64,000 bases of DNA from Salinimonas lutimaris (GTDB taxonomy: Bacteria > Pseudomonadota > Gammaproteobacteria > Enterobacterales > Alteromonadaceae). The notes below the pieces were generated by a model. That model did not search any database and was not told the origin of the DNA. It was given only the letters and a program-made list of their open reading frames with translations. The stretch covers positions 2,566,001 to 2,630,000 of the forward strand of contig NZ_CP036536.1 in NCBI RefSeq assembly GCF_005222225.1. The letters are read 5' to 3'. A program made the translations under genes and the position numbers. Position 1 is the stretch's first letter; each line of letters opens with the position of its first letter. This document shows, piece by piece, positions 52,030-62,026 of this stretch.

Positions 52030-54582
52030 ATGAAATCAGTATTTAGTTGTTTTCCTGCCCTCCTTTTTTCCTTATATTTTGGGCTTTCCAGTTATTCTAA
52101 TGCCGGCACCACGCCCCGCCCTTTCACGGTGACTCCCCTGATTGAGTCGGTCAGTATTGTGCTGCCACAGCAAGTGGCTGCTGCCACCAGCACCGTGCGA
52201 TTTAAACCAGCAGGTGACAGTCACTGGCAGCAGGGCAATCCGTTATATTTTGATCCCACCACCAGCGCGCTGGCGGGGGTAATTGTATATTTGCAGCCTG
52301 CGTCAACCTATGACGTTGAGGTTCAGGTTACCCAGCCTGACGGCGCTGTTGTGACCTACCGCCAGCAGGTGAGTACCCGACCGGACGCACCGCCGGTTGA
52401 CCCTGATAAAATTTATCATCTGGCAGATATTTATCATGGTGGCACACTGGATATAGAAGCACTGGGCATTGCCGGTGAACCCGGCGCATGGGCCATGATA
52501 AAAGGAGACCCGGCAACCCCGATTGTGGCAGATAAACTGGCTAATTCTGCCATCTGGCTGGGTTCGCAGAGTTACATTTATTTTGAGGATATTACGATTG
52601 CCCGGGCCGGCATTCAGGGTTTTCATGCCGACTCAGCCCATCATATCTGGGTAAATGGTTGTGATATTGCCAACTGGGGGCGGCCACCAGCCTACTACAA
52701 CCGCGGAGTAGCTCACGATGAAAACCGGGAAGCCATTAATTACGATTCTGCTTTCTTTTTGCAACAGTCAGGCGTTATCACTATTGAAAACTGTTATGTG
52801 CACAGCCCCGCGATGTCGGCTAACCACTGGGGTAATGGTCATCCCAGAGGAACCAATGCATTTATTGCCTATGCAAACCATCCTGACCCAGCCTTTGAAG
52901 GGCAAATTATATTACGCAACAATACCTTTACCGGCTCGCCGGATATTCGTTTTAATGATGTCATTGAAAGCCGGTTTAACGGCGAAACCTACGGCGGATT
53001 TATTCGTGACTCTGCCATTTATAACAACAAATTTGCCTATGCCAACGATGATCTGATTGAACTAGATGGTGGCCAGCAAAATGTGCTGGTATACAACAAT
53101 GACTTTTCCCATGGTTATGCCGGTATCAGTGCCGCGCCAAATATGCGCGGCCCCAGCTTTATTTTCAATAATACGATTCACGATATGGGCGATGAACGGG
53201 GCAAAATGTGGGCATCGGTTAAAATGGGAGGCCTGTATGCCAAACCTCAGGGGCAGGTAAATCTGTTTTACAATTATATGGATGTGTACAGAAACGGTAT
53301 TACTGCCTCCAATGTGGATGGAGACGATGCATTCTGGGTAAACGCCATCAATAATTTTATTCTTACTCATCGGGCGAACTCGTCAGTAGGCTATGCAATT
53401 TATGATCTTGAACAGGCCCCCCAGTCTGATTTCATCAATAATTACCTGTACAACCTCAAAACGGCCACTCCCCGCTATACGGCGGTGATTGATGTTCCGT
53501 TCAGTGAGCCGGATAAACTTAATAGCGATTTTGCCACCCAAATCCAGCAACAGATGGCCCCCAAGCATTTGCCGATACCCCAGGCACATCAGCTGGCTAA
53601 TTTTACCCGCACCGTCAATAACACTCCCATCATCGGCATTTTCAGTAATGAGGTCGGTGCGCCTTACTGGCAACCCGAAGCCATCCCCGGCGCTATAGAC
53701 TTTACCCGGCAGATGCCAGAGGGTTACAGCACGCAAAATGCAGATAATCAAGTAAGCATACCGGCACATCATCAGCTGATGTTGCAGGGTAACACCTGGC
53801 AAGCGATTAACGGTAATTTTACGCTGACTGAGAACAGCATATTGAGCCTGATGATGTACGGTAAACACCATGCTGAGATTGCCGGGCTAGGGTTTGATTC
53901 CAACAACCGCATTGCCCGTCAGGACATCATGCAGTTTTATGGTTCCCAGGCCTATGGCATGACATATAAGGGCTATCAAGCCGGTCAGCATCAGACCACA
54001 CTTAGCATAAATCTGGCTGAGTTTTTTGATCCCGGCAATTATTCACAAATGGTATTTGCGCTGGATAACGACAAGCCGCTGGCCGGTGCGCCAGCCCCCC
54101 GCCTGATATTTAGCAATGTACTTTTATACAACGCACTGAATTTCAATGATTACTCGCTAAACAGCTATGACCCGGTACAGGACGACCCGGAATATGGACA
54201 GTCACACATTGACGCTAGCGGGCGCATGCTCACGCTTACCGGAAACAGCTGGAAGCATATTTCGGGGGAATTCATCATAAATGCGGACACCATACTGGTT
54301 ACAGAAGTAAAAATTGATGCGCTGAGTGAAGTCGTAGGCATCGGGTTTGATAATGATAACAGCGTAATGGCACAGGAAGTTATCAGCCTGGGCGGCATCC
54401 AAACCTACGGGCAGGTTTTCAGCCGACAGGAAGCCGACGACGGTTGGCAGCGCGTGGCGATTCCGGTCGGCCGCCTGCTTGCCCCGGGTACATATGAGCA
54501 AATGACATTTATCAATGACAATGATGCTGACCCGGCATCAGGCAAAGTGACTTTTAAAAATGTAGGCCTGATACAGCCCTGA
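52030..54582 (+). CDS. Secreted right-handed beta-helix protein with duplicated C-terminal module
   Basis: This 850-aa protein has a signal peptide (cleavage near SNA-GT, about residue 26), an FN3-like domain (about 30-125) and a parallel beta-helix (about 130-500). Helix repeats show NNTF, NNKF, NNDF and NNTIH asparagine ladders. Two related modules of about 110-130 residues follow at about 575-690 and 726-850. Each has a GN-T/S-W start, a GLGFD-SNN or GIGFD-NDN step and a late FALDNDK or FINDNDA. The modules resemble carbohydrate-binding beta-sandwiches. The helix suggests a polysaccharide lyase or hydrolase, but no catalytic residues are identified. No partner enzymes are next to it. Confidence 0.78.
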   Translation: MKSVFSCFPALLFSLYFGLSSYSNAGTTPRPFTVTPLIESVSIVLPQQVAAATSTVRFKPAGDSHWQQGNPLYFDPTTSALAGVIVYLQPASTYDVEVQVTQPDGAVVTYRQQVSTRPDAPPVDPDKIYHLADIYHGGTLDIEALGIAGEPGAWAMIKGDPATPIVADKLANSAIWLGSQSYIYFEDITIARAGIQGFHADSAHHIWVNGCDIANWGRPPAYYNRGVAHDENREAINYDSAFFLQQSGVITIENCYVHSPAMSANHWGNGHPRGTNAFIAYANHPDPAFEGQIILRNNTFTGSPDIRFNDVIESRFNGETYGGFIRDSAIYNNKFAYANDDLIELDGGQQNVLVYNNDFSHGYAGISAAPNMRGPSFIFNNTIHDMGDERGKMWASVKMGGLYAKPQGQVNLFYNYMDVYRNGITASNVDGDDAFWVNAINNFILTHRANSSVGYAIYDLEQAPQSDFINNYLYNLKTATPRYTAVIDVPFSEPDKLNSDFATQIQQQMAPKHLPIPQAHQLANFTRTVNNTPIIGIFSNEVGAPYWQPEAIPGAIDFTRQMPEGYSTQNADNQVSIPAHHQLMLQGNTWQAINGNFTLTENSILSLMMYGKHHAEIAGLGFDSNNRIARQDIMQFYGSQAYGMTYKGYQAGQHQTTLSINLAEFFDPGNYSQMVFALDNDKPLAGAPAPRLIFSNVLLYNALNFNDYSLNSYDPVQDDPEYGQSHIDASGRMLTLTGNSWKHISGEFIINADTILVTEVKIDALSEVVGIGFDNDNSVMAQEVISLGGIQTYGQVFSRQEADDGWQRVAIPVGRLLAPGTYEQMTFINDNDADPASGKVTFKNVGLIQP

Positions 54583-54725
54583 CCGGCTAAATCGTATTCT
54601 CAACTACATTTTATGCCTTAAACTGACACGACGGGATCGGATAAGCACCTGACTTACCCGCCCGTCAGTTTGGCTTTCAAAGTAATGGGTGGAAATGGCA
54701 GATATATAAAAACCGGGCAAGTTGA
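54583..54725. other. Intergenic region before the SulP promoter
   Basis: No gene or strong terminator is seen between the beta-helix gene and the SulP promoter candidate. Confidence 0.4.
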
Positions 54726-54755
54726 TTGTTTTTAGCGCCAGAACTGCGTTATGAT
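54726..54755 (+). promoter_or_regulatory. Sigma70-type promoter candidate of the SulP gene
   Basis: TTGTTT (54726-54731) and TATGAT (54750-54755) are separated by 18 bp. Transcription from about 54762 would give a leader of about 170 nt that contains the three hairpins at 54797-54869. Confidence 0.45.
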
Positions 54756-54796
54756 CACTTTATAGAAACTGATTACGGAGTCTGACTTGACACTTA

Positions 54797-54869
54797 CGCC
54801 ACCCTAGGCGCTCCCCCCTCTTTCTTTTAGCCCTGCTAACCGGGCAACTCAATATCGCGGCTCCCGCGA
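54797..54869 (+). ncRNA. Hairpin-rich 5' leader of the SulP gene (candidate cis-regulatory RNA)
   Basis: Three consecutive hairpins are seen: CGCC-(6)-GGCG at 54797-54810, GCCC-(8)-GGGC at 54830-54845, and TCGCGG-CTC-CCGCGA at 54855-54869. A C-rich CTCCCCCCTCTT tract lies between the first two. The segment is GC-richer than its flanks and does not encode a credible peptide. It could be a riboswitch or other leader. It does not match a class I can name. Confidence 0.45.
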
Positions 54870-54929
54870 GAATCTCTGCTGTTTTACATTTTTTACCTCT
54901 GTATGAGGTCACAATCAGGTAGTGTTTGC

Positions 54930-56420
54930 ATGCTTAATCACATGAAAAGAGACTGGTTCTCTAACATTCGTGGTGATGCGCTTGCGGGTATTGTTGTGGC
55001 ATTAGCCCTGATCCCCGAAGCCATTGCTTTTTCTATTATCGCCGGTGTTGACCCAAAAGTGGGCTTATATGCCTCTTTCTGTATTGCCGTTATCATCGCA
55101 TTTGTAGGTGGCCGGCCTGGCATGATATCCGCGGCAACCGGCGCTATGGCCCTGCTGATGGTAACGTTGGTTAAAGACCACGGCCTTCAGTATTTGCTGG
55201 CCGCCACCCTGCTGACCGGCGTGTTCCAGATTATTGCCGGCTTTTTAAAACTCGGCGAGCTAATGCGCTTTGTATCCCGCTCGGTGGTCACTGGGTTTGT
55301 TAATGCCCTGGCCATTCTTATCTTCATGGCTCAGCTGCCCGAGCTTACCAACGTGACCTGGCATGTCTACGCGATGACCGCTACCGGCCTGGGGATTATT
55401 TATCTGTTTCCCTATGTACCGGTGATCGGCAAGATACTTCCCTCGCCCTTGGTCTGCATTGTATCGATGACTATTGTTTATATTATTCTGGGGCTGGATA
55501 TACGCACCGTGGGTGATATGGGCGAGCTGCCAGATACCCTGCCTGTTTTTTTATGGCCTGAGGTACCGCTCAATCTCGACACCCTGCAGATTATCCTTCC
55601 CTACTCCATCGGCCTTGCTGTAGTAGGCTTGCTTGAGTCCATGATGACGGCGACCATCGTTGATGATCTGACCGACACCCGCTCCGACCGGAATCAGGAA
55701 TGTAAGGGCCAGGGGATAGCTAATATCGGGGCTGGTTTGTTCGGAGGTATGGCGGGTTGCGCGATGATTGGCCAGTCGATTATCAATGTAAAGTCCGGCG
55801 GTCGCGGCCGGTTATCCACCTTTATCGCCGGGGCGTTTTTACTGGTCATGGTGGTATTTTTAGATGACTGGCTGCGTCAGATCCCGATGGCCGCACTGGT
55901 GGCCGTGATGATTATGGTGTCCATTGGTACCTTTTCCTGGACTTCGATTCGGGATCTGCCCAAATATCCGCTGTCATCCAATATTGTTATGATTGCCACA
56001 GTTTGCGTGGTGGTCTATACCCACAACCTGGCACTGGGTGTTCTGGTTGGCGTGCTGCTGGCCACTTTATTCTTTGCCAATAAAATTGGCCGCTTTATGG
56101 CCGTAAAATCGGATTATGATCCTGCCACCCAGCAGCGCACCTACCGGGTATATGGTCAGGTCTTCTTTGCCTCCTCGGAGCAGTTTACGGAGGCTTTTGA
56201 CTTTAGCGAAGCAAGTCGTAAAGTAGTTATAGACCTTACTTATGCGCATTTCTGGGATGTCACCGCAGTATCGTCACTGGATAAAGTAGTGATAAAGTTT
56301 CGCCGGGAAGGTACCGAGGTCGATGTGGTCGGTATGAATGCCGCCACCGAAACCGTGGTGGACAAATTTGGAGTACACAATGATCCGGCTGAAGTAGACA
56401 AACTGATGGGCGGACATTAA
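54930..56420 (+). CDS. SulP-family anion transporter with STAS domain
   Basis: This inner-membrane carrier has about 496 residues. The SulP core has [36 protein letters not shown] at its start, [16 protein letters not shown], and a later [22 protein letters not shown] segment. About 12 helices precede a cytoplasmic STAS domain (last 110 residues, [23 protein letters not shown]). This branch, paired with a Usp gene, often carries bicarbonate or sulfate; the substrate is inferred. The start is uncertain: ATG 54930 (AGGT about 10 nt upstream), or 54903 or 54942. The Usp gene follows after 10 bp. Confidence 0.87.
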   Translation: MLNHMKRDWFSNIRGDALAGIVVALALIPEAIAFSIIAGVDPKVGLYASFCIAVIIAFVGGRPGMISAATGAMALLMVTLVKDHGLQYLLAATLLTGVFQIIAGFLKLGELMRFVSRSVVTGFVNALAILIFMAQLPELTNVTWHVYAMTATGLGIIYLFPYVPVIGKILPSPLVCIVSMTIVYIILGLDIRTVGDMGELPDTLPVFLWPEVPLNLDTLQIILPYSIGLAVVGLLESMMTATIVDDLTDTRSDRNQECKGQGIANIGAGLFGGMAGCAMIGQSIINVKSGGRGRLSTFIAGAFLLVMVVFLDDWLRQIPMAALVAVMIMVSIGTFSWTSIRDLPKYPLSSNIVMIATVCVVVYTHNLALGVLVGVLLATLFFANKIGRFMAVKSDYDPATQQRTYRVYGQVFFASSEQFTEAFDFSEASRKVVIDLTYAHFWDVTAVSSLDKVVIKFRREGTEVDVVGMNAATETVVDKFGVHNDPAEVDKLMGGH

Positions 56421-56430
56421 GGAACGGCTT

Positions 56431-57279
56431 ATGACAAAAATAATTACCTGTATTGATGGCTCTGCAATCACTTCATCGGTTGCCAGAGCCGGTGTCTGGG
56501 CCGCGCTGAAGCTAAACCGGCCACTGACCCTGCTACATACCCTGGAAAAACATTACCAGCATGGCGCGGATGATCTGACCGGTGCTATCGGGCTTGGGGC
56601 ACAGGCAGTGTTGCTTGAACAGCTGACAGAGCTGGATGAACAAAAAGCCCGCCTGGCGCTTCAGCTGGGCGACGAGCTGTTGCAGCGAGTGGCCGCAGAA
56701 GCCCGCAACGACGGAGTGGAAGCGGTAGAAACATTGCAGCGACACGGCGATTTAATTGAAGCGGTAATGAATCTTGAGTCTGACACCCGGCTTATTGTGC
56801 TGGGCCGCTGCAGCCAGCAGCGCGATAACTTTCAGGCCATTGGCTCGCATATTGAAACGTTGCTACGCAAAGCCTGCCATCCGGTGCTGATTGTGCCTGC
56901 GCATTTTCAGCCTCCCACGTCCTTTATGATTGCCTACGACGGGCGGGAGTCAGCCGACCGGGCACTGCAAAAAGTACTCGAAGGCGGCTTGTTGCATGGC
57001 ATCGACTGCCACCTGGTGTCGGTGAAAAATAATGAACCAGAACTGGAAAATAAGTTCCAGCAGGCCGCCAGTGCACTGACTGAAAAAGGCCTGAATGTGA
57101 CGAGCGCCTGGCTGGAAGGCGATATTCACAATGCCTTAAGCGAGTACCAGCAAGCCCATCATATTGAGCTGATGGTGATGGGCGCGTTTGGCCATTCCCG
57201 TCTACGCCAGTTTTTTGTCGGCAGCAATACACTCAAAATGATTGAAAAATCGCCGGTCCCTTTGATTATTCTGCGTTAG
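56431..57279 (+). CDS. Tandem universal stress protein (UspE-like)
   Basis: This 282-aa cytoplasmic protein has two Usp domains (about residues 1-150 and 155-282). The first starts KIITCIDGSAITSSVARAGVWAAL but has lost the nucleotide loop (GRCSQQRD). The second keeps the ATP-binding pattern GAFGHSRLRQFFVGSNT and ends VPLIILR. Only the second is likely to bind ATP. It lies 10 bp after the SulP gene with AAGGA upstream, so it is probably co-transcribed and may regulate the transporter. Confidence 0.92.
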   Translation: MTKIITCIDGSAITSSVARAGVWAALKLNRPLTLLHTLEKHYQHGADDLTGAIGLGAQAVLLEQLTELDEQKARLALQLGDELLQRVAAEARNDGVEAVETLQRHGDLIEAVMNLESDTRLIVLGRCSQQRDNFQAIGSHIETLLRKACHPVLIVPAHFQPPTSFMIAYDGRESADRALQKVLEGGLLHGIDCHLVSVKNNEPELENKFQQAASALTEKGLNVTSAWLEGDIHNALSEYQQAHHIELMVMGAFGHSRLRQFFVGSNTLKMIEKSPVPLIILR

Positions 57280-57422
57280 CTAGGATATTTTAACACCACA
57301 TTCGGGTGGGGACATGCCCCGCCCACCATCACATTTCTTGCTCTTCAGGAGCAAATTTTCCCGTTAGCCCTTTCAACGCTTTTCAACGCATAATCCGCCA
57401 CTATTTTTTTGCGATTACCATT

Positions 57423-58211
57423 ATGCATTTCTCCAACGACCGGGTGTCGGTGTTTTTGCTTCCTGAGCCCGACATGATTGAAACAGAATTCTCCATTGAT
57501 ATTGGTACCCGATACCGGGATGCCATCCTGCTGGGTTTGCCTGGCGGCGAAGCTTGGGTATTTGATTACGGCGTCATTGTGTTTTGGGGTATTGATGAAG
57601 ATGAGCGCCTGTCCCTGCTCCACCGGCTCAAATTTGCCGGTGATATTCTGGCCTGCCAGCATCAGGAGCATTTTCGCTTTACCGTAGAAGGCAGCGAACT
57701 TAAATTGCAGCGGGACCTGATTACACTTGGTATGGATACGCCATTGCAGCGCTTGTCTATCAGTCATGCGCTGGCCCAGTCGATTAAGCTTAATGATTAT
57801 GAACAGCGTGCTCAGGATACAATTCTGACCTACGCCCATTTGCCTAAAGCGCTGGCGGCAACCGGTAAAATCAAGCTTAGTCCCAGTGAAATAGCCAAAA
57901 TAAGAGGCCATCTGTTTAGCACCAAAAGTGACATCTTTCTGCATTATGGTTTGCTGGATATTCCTGAATTTTTCTGGGAATACCCGGAATATGAAATGGC
58001 TTATCAGGCAACGGCCCGCTACATGGACATCCGCACGCGGGTTGAACTGTTGACCAACAAACTTAATGTGATTCACGAGTTATTTGAGATGCTGGCAGAT
58101 GAACTGAAGCACAAGCATTCCTCCTTTCTCGAATGGATAATTATTGTGCTTATTGCCTTTGAAATCGTGATGTTCGGAGCGCACGAACTGATGAATCTGT
58201 TGTTTGGCTAA
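57423..58211 (+). CDS. DUF155/RMD1-family membrane-anchored protein
   Basis: This protein of about 262 residues has the RMD1/YagE-type domain: VFDYGVIVFWGIDEDERLSLL near the N-terminus, then KLSPSEIAKIRGHLFSTKSDIFLHYGLLDIPEFFWEYPEYE. A C-terminal helix (FLEWIIIVLIAFEIVMFG, about residues 233-250) anchors it in the membrane. Yeast RMD1 relatives act in mitochondrial or sporulation processes; the bacterial function is unknown. The start at 57423 is a guess: no ribosome site is seen, and the longer frame from 57306 would begin in a GC-rich palindrome. Confidence 0.8.
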   Translation: MHFSNDRVSVFLLPEPDMIETEFSIDIGTRYRDAILLGLPGGEAWVFDYGVIVFWGIDEDERLSLLHRLKFAGDILACQHQEHFRFTVEGSELKLQRDLITLGMDTPLQRLSISHALAQSIKLNDYEQRAQDTILTYAHLPKALAATGKIKLSPSEIAKIRGHLFSTKSDIFLHYGLLDIPEFFWEYPEYEMAYQATARYMDIRTRVELLTNKLNVIHELFEMLADELKHKHSSFLEWIIIVLIAFEIVMFGAHELMNLLFG

Positions 58212-58320
58212 ATGACAAACCGTTACAGCGACGCACTTTTCACAATGTTGTCAGGCATGGCGGGGCCGACTGCGCCCCGCACTGCAAACCATAAAATTTG
58301 CCCGGCCTAATCGTCCCGGG

Positions 58321-58662
58321 TCAGTCGTCCCGAGTCAGTACTTCCAGTAAATCTATTTCAAAATATAAGTCACTGCCAGGTGGGATCATGGCACCGATTT
58401 GGCGCTCACCGTAGGCCAGTGATGCCGGCACCCACAATTTACGCTTACCGCCCACTTTCATCCCCTGCAAGCCAATAAACCAGCCCTGAATGACTTTGTT
58501 TTTAGATAACACCGTCTGAAACGGACGCCCTTTTGCGTAAGAGGAATCAAATTCCGTACCGTCGGCAAGAAAACCACGATAGTGCGCGGTAATCAGCGCG
58601 CCTTTTTCCGCAGCTTTTCCCTCACCAAGCAGCTCATCTTCAATTGTTACTTCATCGGTCAT
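58321..58662 (-). CDS. FKBP-type peptidyl-prolyl isomerase
   Basis: This 113-aa single FKBP domain has no signal peptide, so it is cytoplasmic. Family residues are GALITAHYRGFLADGTEFDSSYAKGRPFQTVL, the VIQGWFIGLQGMKVGGKRKLWVP core and YGERQIGAMIPPGSDLYFEIDLLEV. It catalyses proline isomerisation in protein folding. The 14 nt around its stop codon are duplicated just downstream. Confidence 0.94.
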   Translation of the reverse strand: MTDEVTIEDELLGEGKAAEKGALITAHYRGFLADGTEFDSSYAKGRPFQTVLSKNKVIQGWFIGLQGMKVGGKRKLWVPASLAYGERQIGAMIPPGSDLYFEIDLLEVLTRDD

Positions 58663-58764
58663 TGTTTTATCACAATATACAAAACAGGCTCCCAGTTTAC
58701 CTGCCCTGTCCGTTCAGACAAGCTGCCGGCACTATTGAGCGGCCGGGTATGTCACAAAACCGTT

Positions 58765-59127
58765 TTATTCATACTCTGAGCCCAGCGCTTCGCGCTCGGT
58801 TTGCTCAAGTTCCTGCTCAGACACCACCTGGCCTTTGTCATGTTTTTCCCGGACGATTTTCTGCTGATGCTCATCCATCGCCTTTTGCATCTCCTGCTCA
58901 GCAAGCTGACGCTCTTCGGTGCGCCCTTCTGACGAATCAAATGCCGCTTCCACCTCAGCCCGTTTTGCATCCAGTTCAGCCTGCTCTTCAGCCGTCAGCT
59001 CTGTTGCCTGCGTATCCTGCGGCATCGGCTTGTCTGTTTCGGTGCTTTGCAAACCAGCCGTGGCCTGATGGATAAAAAGAACAGAAGCAATCCCTGCTGT
59101 GATAATAAGTAGTTGTCTTGCTTTCAT
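58765..59127 (-). CDS. Small exported Glu/Gln-rich helical protein
   Basis: This 120-aa protein has a signal peptide (cleavage near ATA-GL, about residue 24) and a highly charged mature part that is Glu, Gln, Ala and Lys rich. ELTAEEQAELDAKRAEVEAAF and QEMQKAMDEHQQKIVREKHDK suggest a long helix or coiled coil in the periplasm. I recognise no family. It has its own AGGAGGCAAT ribosome site and is transcribed alone, behind the glgP terminator. Confidence 0.72.
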   Translation of the reverse strand: MKARQLLIITAGIASVLFIHQATAGLQSTETDKPMPQDTQATELTAEEQAELDAKRAEVEAAFDSSEGRTEERQLAEQEMQKAMDEHQQKIVREKHDKGQVVSEQELEQTEREALGSEYE

Positions 59128-59250
59128 GGTATTGCCTCCTGGTCATTGGTCAGCTTGTTTAGATTCTGTATGCAATTTTCATTATTAATAACGTAACCAG
59201 TGTCAGTTTCAGTTCACTTTTACCCGCGAATGAAGAAGCGTGTAAATAAA

Positions 59251-59288
59251 AAAACCGCTGGCTTTTTGCAAAGCTCAGCGGTTTTTTT
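59251..59288. terminator. Bidirectional terminator after glgP
   Basis: AAACCGCTG and CAGCGGTTT enclose an inner GCTTT/AAAGC stem, and A and T runs flank both sides. It lies 12 bp after the glgP stop and would work best on the minus strand (run of seven T). Confidence 0.92.
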
Positions 59289-59300
59289 GCTGCTATCCGG

Positions 59301-61793
59301 TTAGTCGTTCGGACGACTTACCGGGCAGGCATTCAGATTCCAGACCCGATCAACATAATCCTGAATGGACCGGTCAGAGGTAAACTTACCCATCTTGGCA
59401 GTATTGATGATGGCCATTTGTGCCCAGCGCTCTTTATCGCGATAAGCTTTGTCCACTTCAATCTGTGCATCTGAGTACGCACGGAAATCAGCCAGTACCA
59501 GATACGGGTCACCCAGATCCAGTAAACTTTGCTTGATGGAAACCAGTGCGCCTGGCTTGCCTGGCGTAAAGTAGTCTGTTTCCAGCCAGTCAAGAATGGC
59601 TTTTATCTCTGCATCTTTGTAGTAATAGTCTTTCGGGTTATAGCCATTCGCTTTCACCTCGTTGACTTCTTCTACTGTCAGACCAAAAATAAAGATATTC
59701 TCATCGCCCACTTCCTCGGCAATTTCCACATTCGCTCCGTCCAGCGTACCAATGGTGATAGCGCCGTTCAGGGCCAGTTTCATATTGCCGGTTCCCGATG
59801 CTTCTTTACCTGCTGTACTGATTTGCTCAGACACATCTGACGCTGGAATCATTTTTTCCGCCAGCGACACCCGGTAGTTAGGCAAAAATACCACTTTAAG
59901 CTTATTACCAACACGAGGATCGTTATTGATCTTATCGGCAACTTTATTAATGGCAAAAATAATATCCTTGGCCAGTTTGTATCCCGGAGCGGCTTTCGCG
60001 CCAAAGATAAACACCCGCGGATGCATGTCATATTCCGGGTTTTCCAGAATACGACGGTACAGTGCCATAATGTGCAGCAGGTTTAGATGCTGGCGTTTAT
60101 ATTCGTGCAAGCGCTTGATTTGCACATCAAAGATAGCATTAGTATCAACCTCAATACCGGTTGATGCCTTGATCTCTTCGGCCAGCAGCTTTTTGTTGTC
60201 TTCTTTGACTTTCATGAACTGCTTCTGGAAAGTTTTATTGGTGGCATGTTTAGCCAGGCCTTCCAGTTTTTTCAGTTCCAGCGGCCAGTCTGAGCCCACT
60301 TTTTTGTCGATCAGTGCCGACAATGGCGGGTTACAGGCTTTCAGCCAGCGACGCGGTGTAATACCGTTAGTCACGTTAGTCAGTTTGTCTGGCCACAGCT
60401 GATCAAATTCAGGGAACAGGTTCTCTTTCACCAAACGAGAATGCAGTTCAGCCACGCCGTTAACCCGGAATGAACCGATAACCGACAGGTGTCCCATCCG
60501 CACCATCTTTTCATTGCCTTCTTCAATGATAGATAGCTTAGACTTCATGCTGTTGTCGCCAGGCCACTTTTTATCCACTTCACTCATAAAGCGGTGGTTA
60601 ATTTCATAAATGATTTCCAGGTGACGCGGCAGGATTTTTTCCAGCATGCGTGCAGGCCATTTCTCCAGTGCTTCTGGCAACAGAGTATGGTTAGTGTAGG
60701 CAAATACTTTGGTGCTGATACCCCAGGCAGTATCCCAGTCCAGTTCGGCGCGATCCACCAGAATCCGCATCAGTTCAGGGATGGCAATGGCCGGGTGCGT
60801 ATCATTCAACTGAATCGCGACCTGAGAGGCAAAGCGGCTCCAGTCATCACCATGGGCACGCTTATAACGGCGAATGATGTCTTTTAATGAACACGAGCAG
60901 AAGAAGTATTGCTGAATCAGGCGCAATTCTTTACCCGCTTCGGTTTCATCATTAGGATAAAGCACTTTAGAAATTGTTTCTGCCTGCACGTTTTCGCGCT
61001 GGGCATCGACATAACCCCCAGAGTTGAATACGTCCCAGTTGAAGTAATCAGAGGCTTCTGACTGCCACAAACGCAACACATTCACCGTTTTACCGCCGTA
61101 ACCCACTACCGGAATATCCCACGGAACCCCTTTTACCATCGAGCCCGGGTGCCATTCTTTCTGGATGCGGCCATTTTCGCCGTATTTGGTTTCTACGTAA
61201 CCGTACAGCGACACTTCCTGAATAGATTCCGGACGGCAGATTTCCCACGGGTTGCCGTAGTCACGCCAGCTATCTGGACGCTCAATCTGCGCACCGCTTT
61301 TGATTTCCTGACGGAATAGACCATGCTCGTAATGAATACCATAGCCAATCGCTGGCAGTTCCATGGTCGCCAGAGAGTCAATAAAGCACGCAGCAAGACG
61401 GCCAAGACCACCATTGCCCAGTGCCATATCCGGTTCTTCTTCCAGAATGTCAGCCAGATCCACACCCAGCTCTTTGAGCCCGGCTTCGGCTACTTCATAC
61501 AAACCAAAGTTTTGCAGGTTGTTAGAAAGCAGGCGACCCATTAAAAACTCAGCTGAAAAATAATGCACGGCACGCGTGTCATTCATATAGTGAGTTTTTT
61601 GCGTGCGGCGAAGCCCCTCGAGCACATTTTCCTGCATTGCTGCACAGGTGGCTTTCCACCATGCATGATTATTGGCTTTGTTTTCGTCAGTTCCCAGTGT
61701 GCTGTGCAGATGACGAATAACCGATGATTTGAAATCGCCCTTGTCCAGCTGGACTTTAGGCATAGACTTGGATTTTGATGCTTTTGCGTTCAT
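59301..61793 (-). CDS. glgP: Glycogen/maltodextrin phosphorylase
   Basis: This cytoplasmic enzyme removes glucose from alpha-1,4-glucans as glucose 1-phosphate. It is 830 aa, the usual length. The pyridoxal-phosphate Lys is in [28 protein letters not shown] (about residue 680). [34 protein letters not shown] and [19 protein letters not shown] are diagnostic. Start is at ATG 61793 with GAGAG upstream. It lies beside pgm on the same strand but behind a terminator. The other glycogen genes are not in the window. Confidence 0.96.
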   Translation of the reverse strand: MNAKASKSKSMPKVQLDKGDFKSSVIRHLHSTLGTDENKANNHAWWKATCAAMQENVLEGLRRTQKTHYMNDTRAVHYFSAEFLMGRLLSNNLQNFGLYEVAEAGLKELGVDLADILEEEPDMALGNGGLGRLAACFIDSLATMELPAIGYGIHYEHGLFRQEIKSGAQIERPDSWRDYGNPWEICRPESIQEVSLYGYVETKYGENGRIQKEWHPGSMVKGVPWDIPVVGYGGKTVNVLRLWQSEASDYFNWDVFNSGGYVDAQRENVQAETISKVLYPNDETEAGKELRLIQQYFFCSCSLKDIIRRYKRAHGDDWSRFASQVAIQLNDTHPAIAIPELMRILVDRAELDWDTAWGISTKVFAYTNHTLLPEALEKWPARMLEKILPRHLEIIYEINHRFMSEVDKKWPGDNSMKSKLSIIEEGNEKMVRMGHLSVIGSFRVNGVAELHSRLVKENLFPEFDQLWPDKLTNVTNGITPRRWLKACNPPLSALIDKKVGSDWPLELKKLEGLAKHATNKTFQKQFMKVKEDNKKLLAEEIKASTGIEVDTNAIFDVQIKRLHEYKRQHLNLLHIMALYRRILENPEYDMHPRVFIFGAKAAPGYKLAKDIIFAINKVADKINNDPRVGNKLKVVFLPNYRVSLAEKMIPASDVSEQISTAGKEASGTGNMKLALNGAITIGTLDGANVEIAEEVGDENIFIFGLTVEEVNEVKANGYNPKDYYYKDAEIKAILDWLETDYFTPGKPGALVSIKQSLLDLGDPYLVLADFRAYSDAQIEVDKAYRDKERWAQMAIINTAKMGKFTSDRSIQDYVDRVWNLNACPVSRPND

Positions 61794-61949
61794 ATCAATC
61801 TCTCAAATAAAGAAAAAGCTTTGGTCTTGAATACAAAACAACCAACAGCAAGGTTCAAAAAAGTAATAAAATTACAAAATTGAACAACGACATGACCGCA
61901 ATATAGCAGTGTAAAAAACGATTTGTTGTAATTTTTTTGTTAACAAACA

Positions 61950-61985
61950 AAAAAAATGAGAGGAATTTTCAAAAACCTCTCATTT
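61950..61985 (-). terminator. Terminator of the pgm gene
   Basis: On the minus strand AAATGAGAGG and CCTCTCATTT form a 10-bp stem with a 12-nt loop, followed by a run of T residues. It lies about 40 bp after the pgm stop. Confidence 0.9.
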
Positions 61986-62026
61986 ATTAACATTATTTTT
62001 ACCTATTATTATCCAAATGGATACAT

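Noticed and set aside
57345-58076. 243-aa minus-strand frame inside the DUF155 gene
   Set aside because: The plus strand has clear DUF155 motifs and a C-terminal anchor; the antisense frame shows no recognisable domain.
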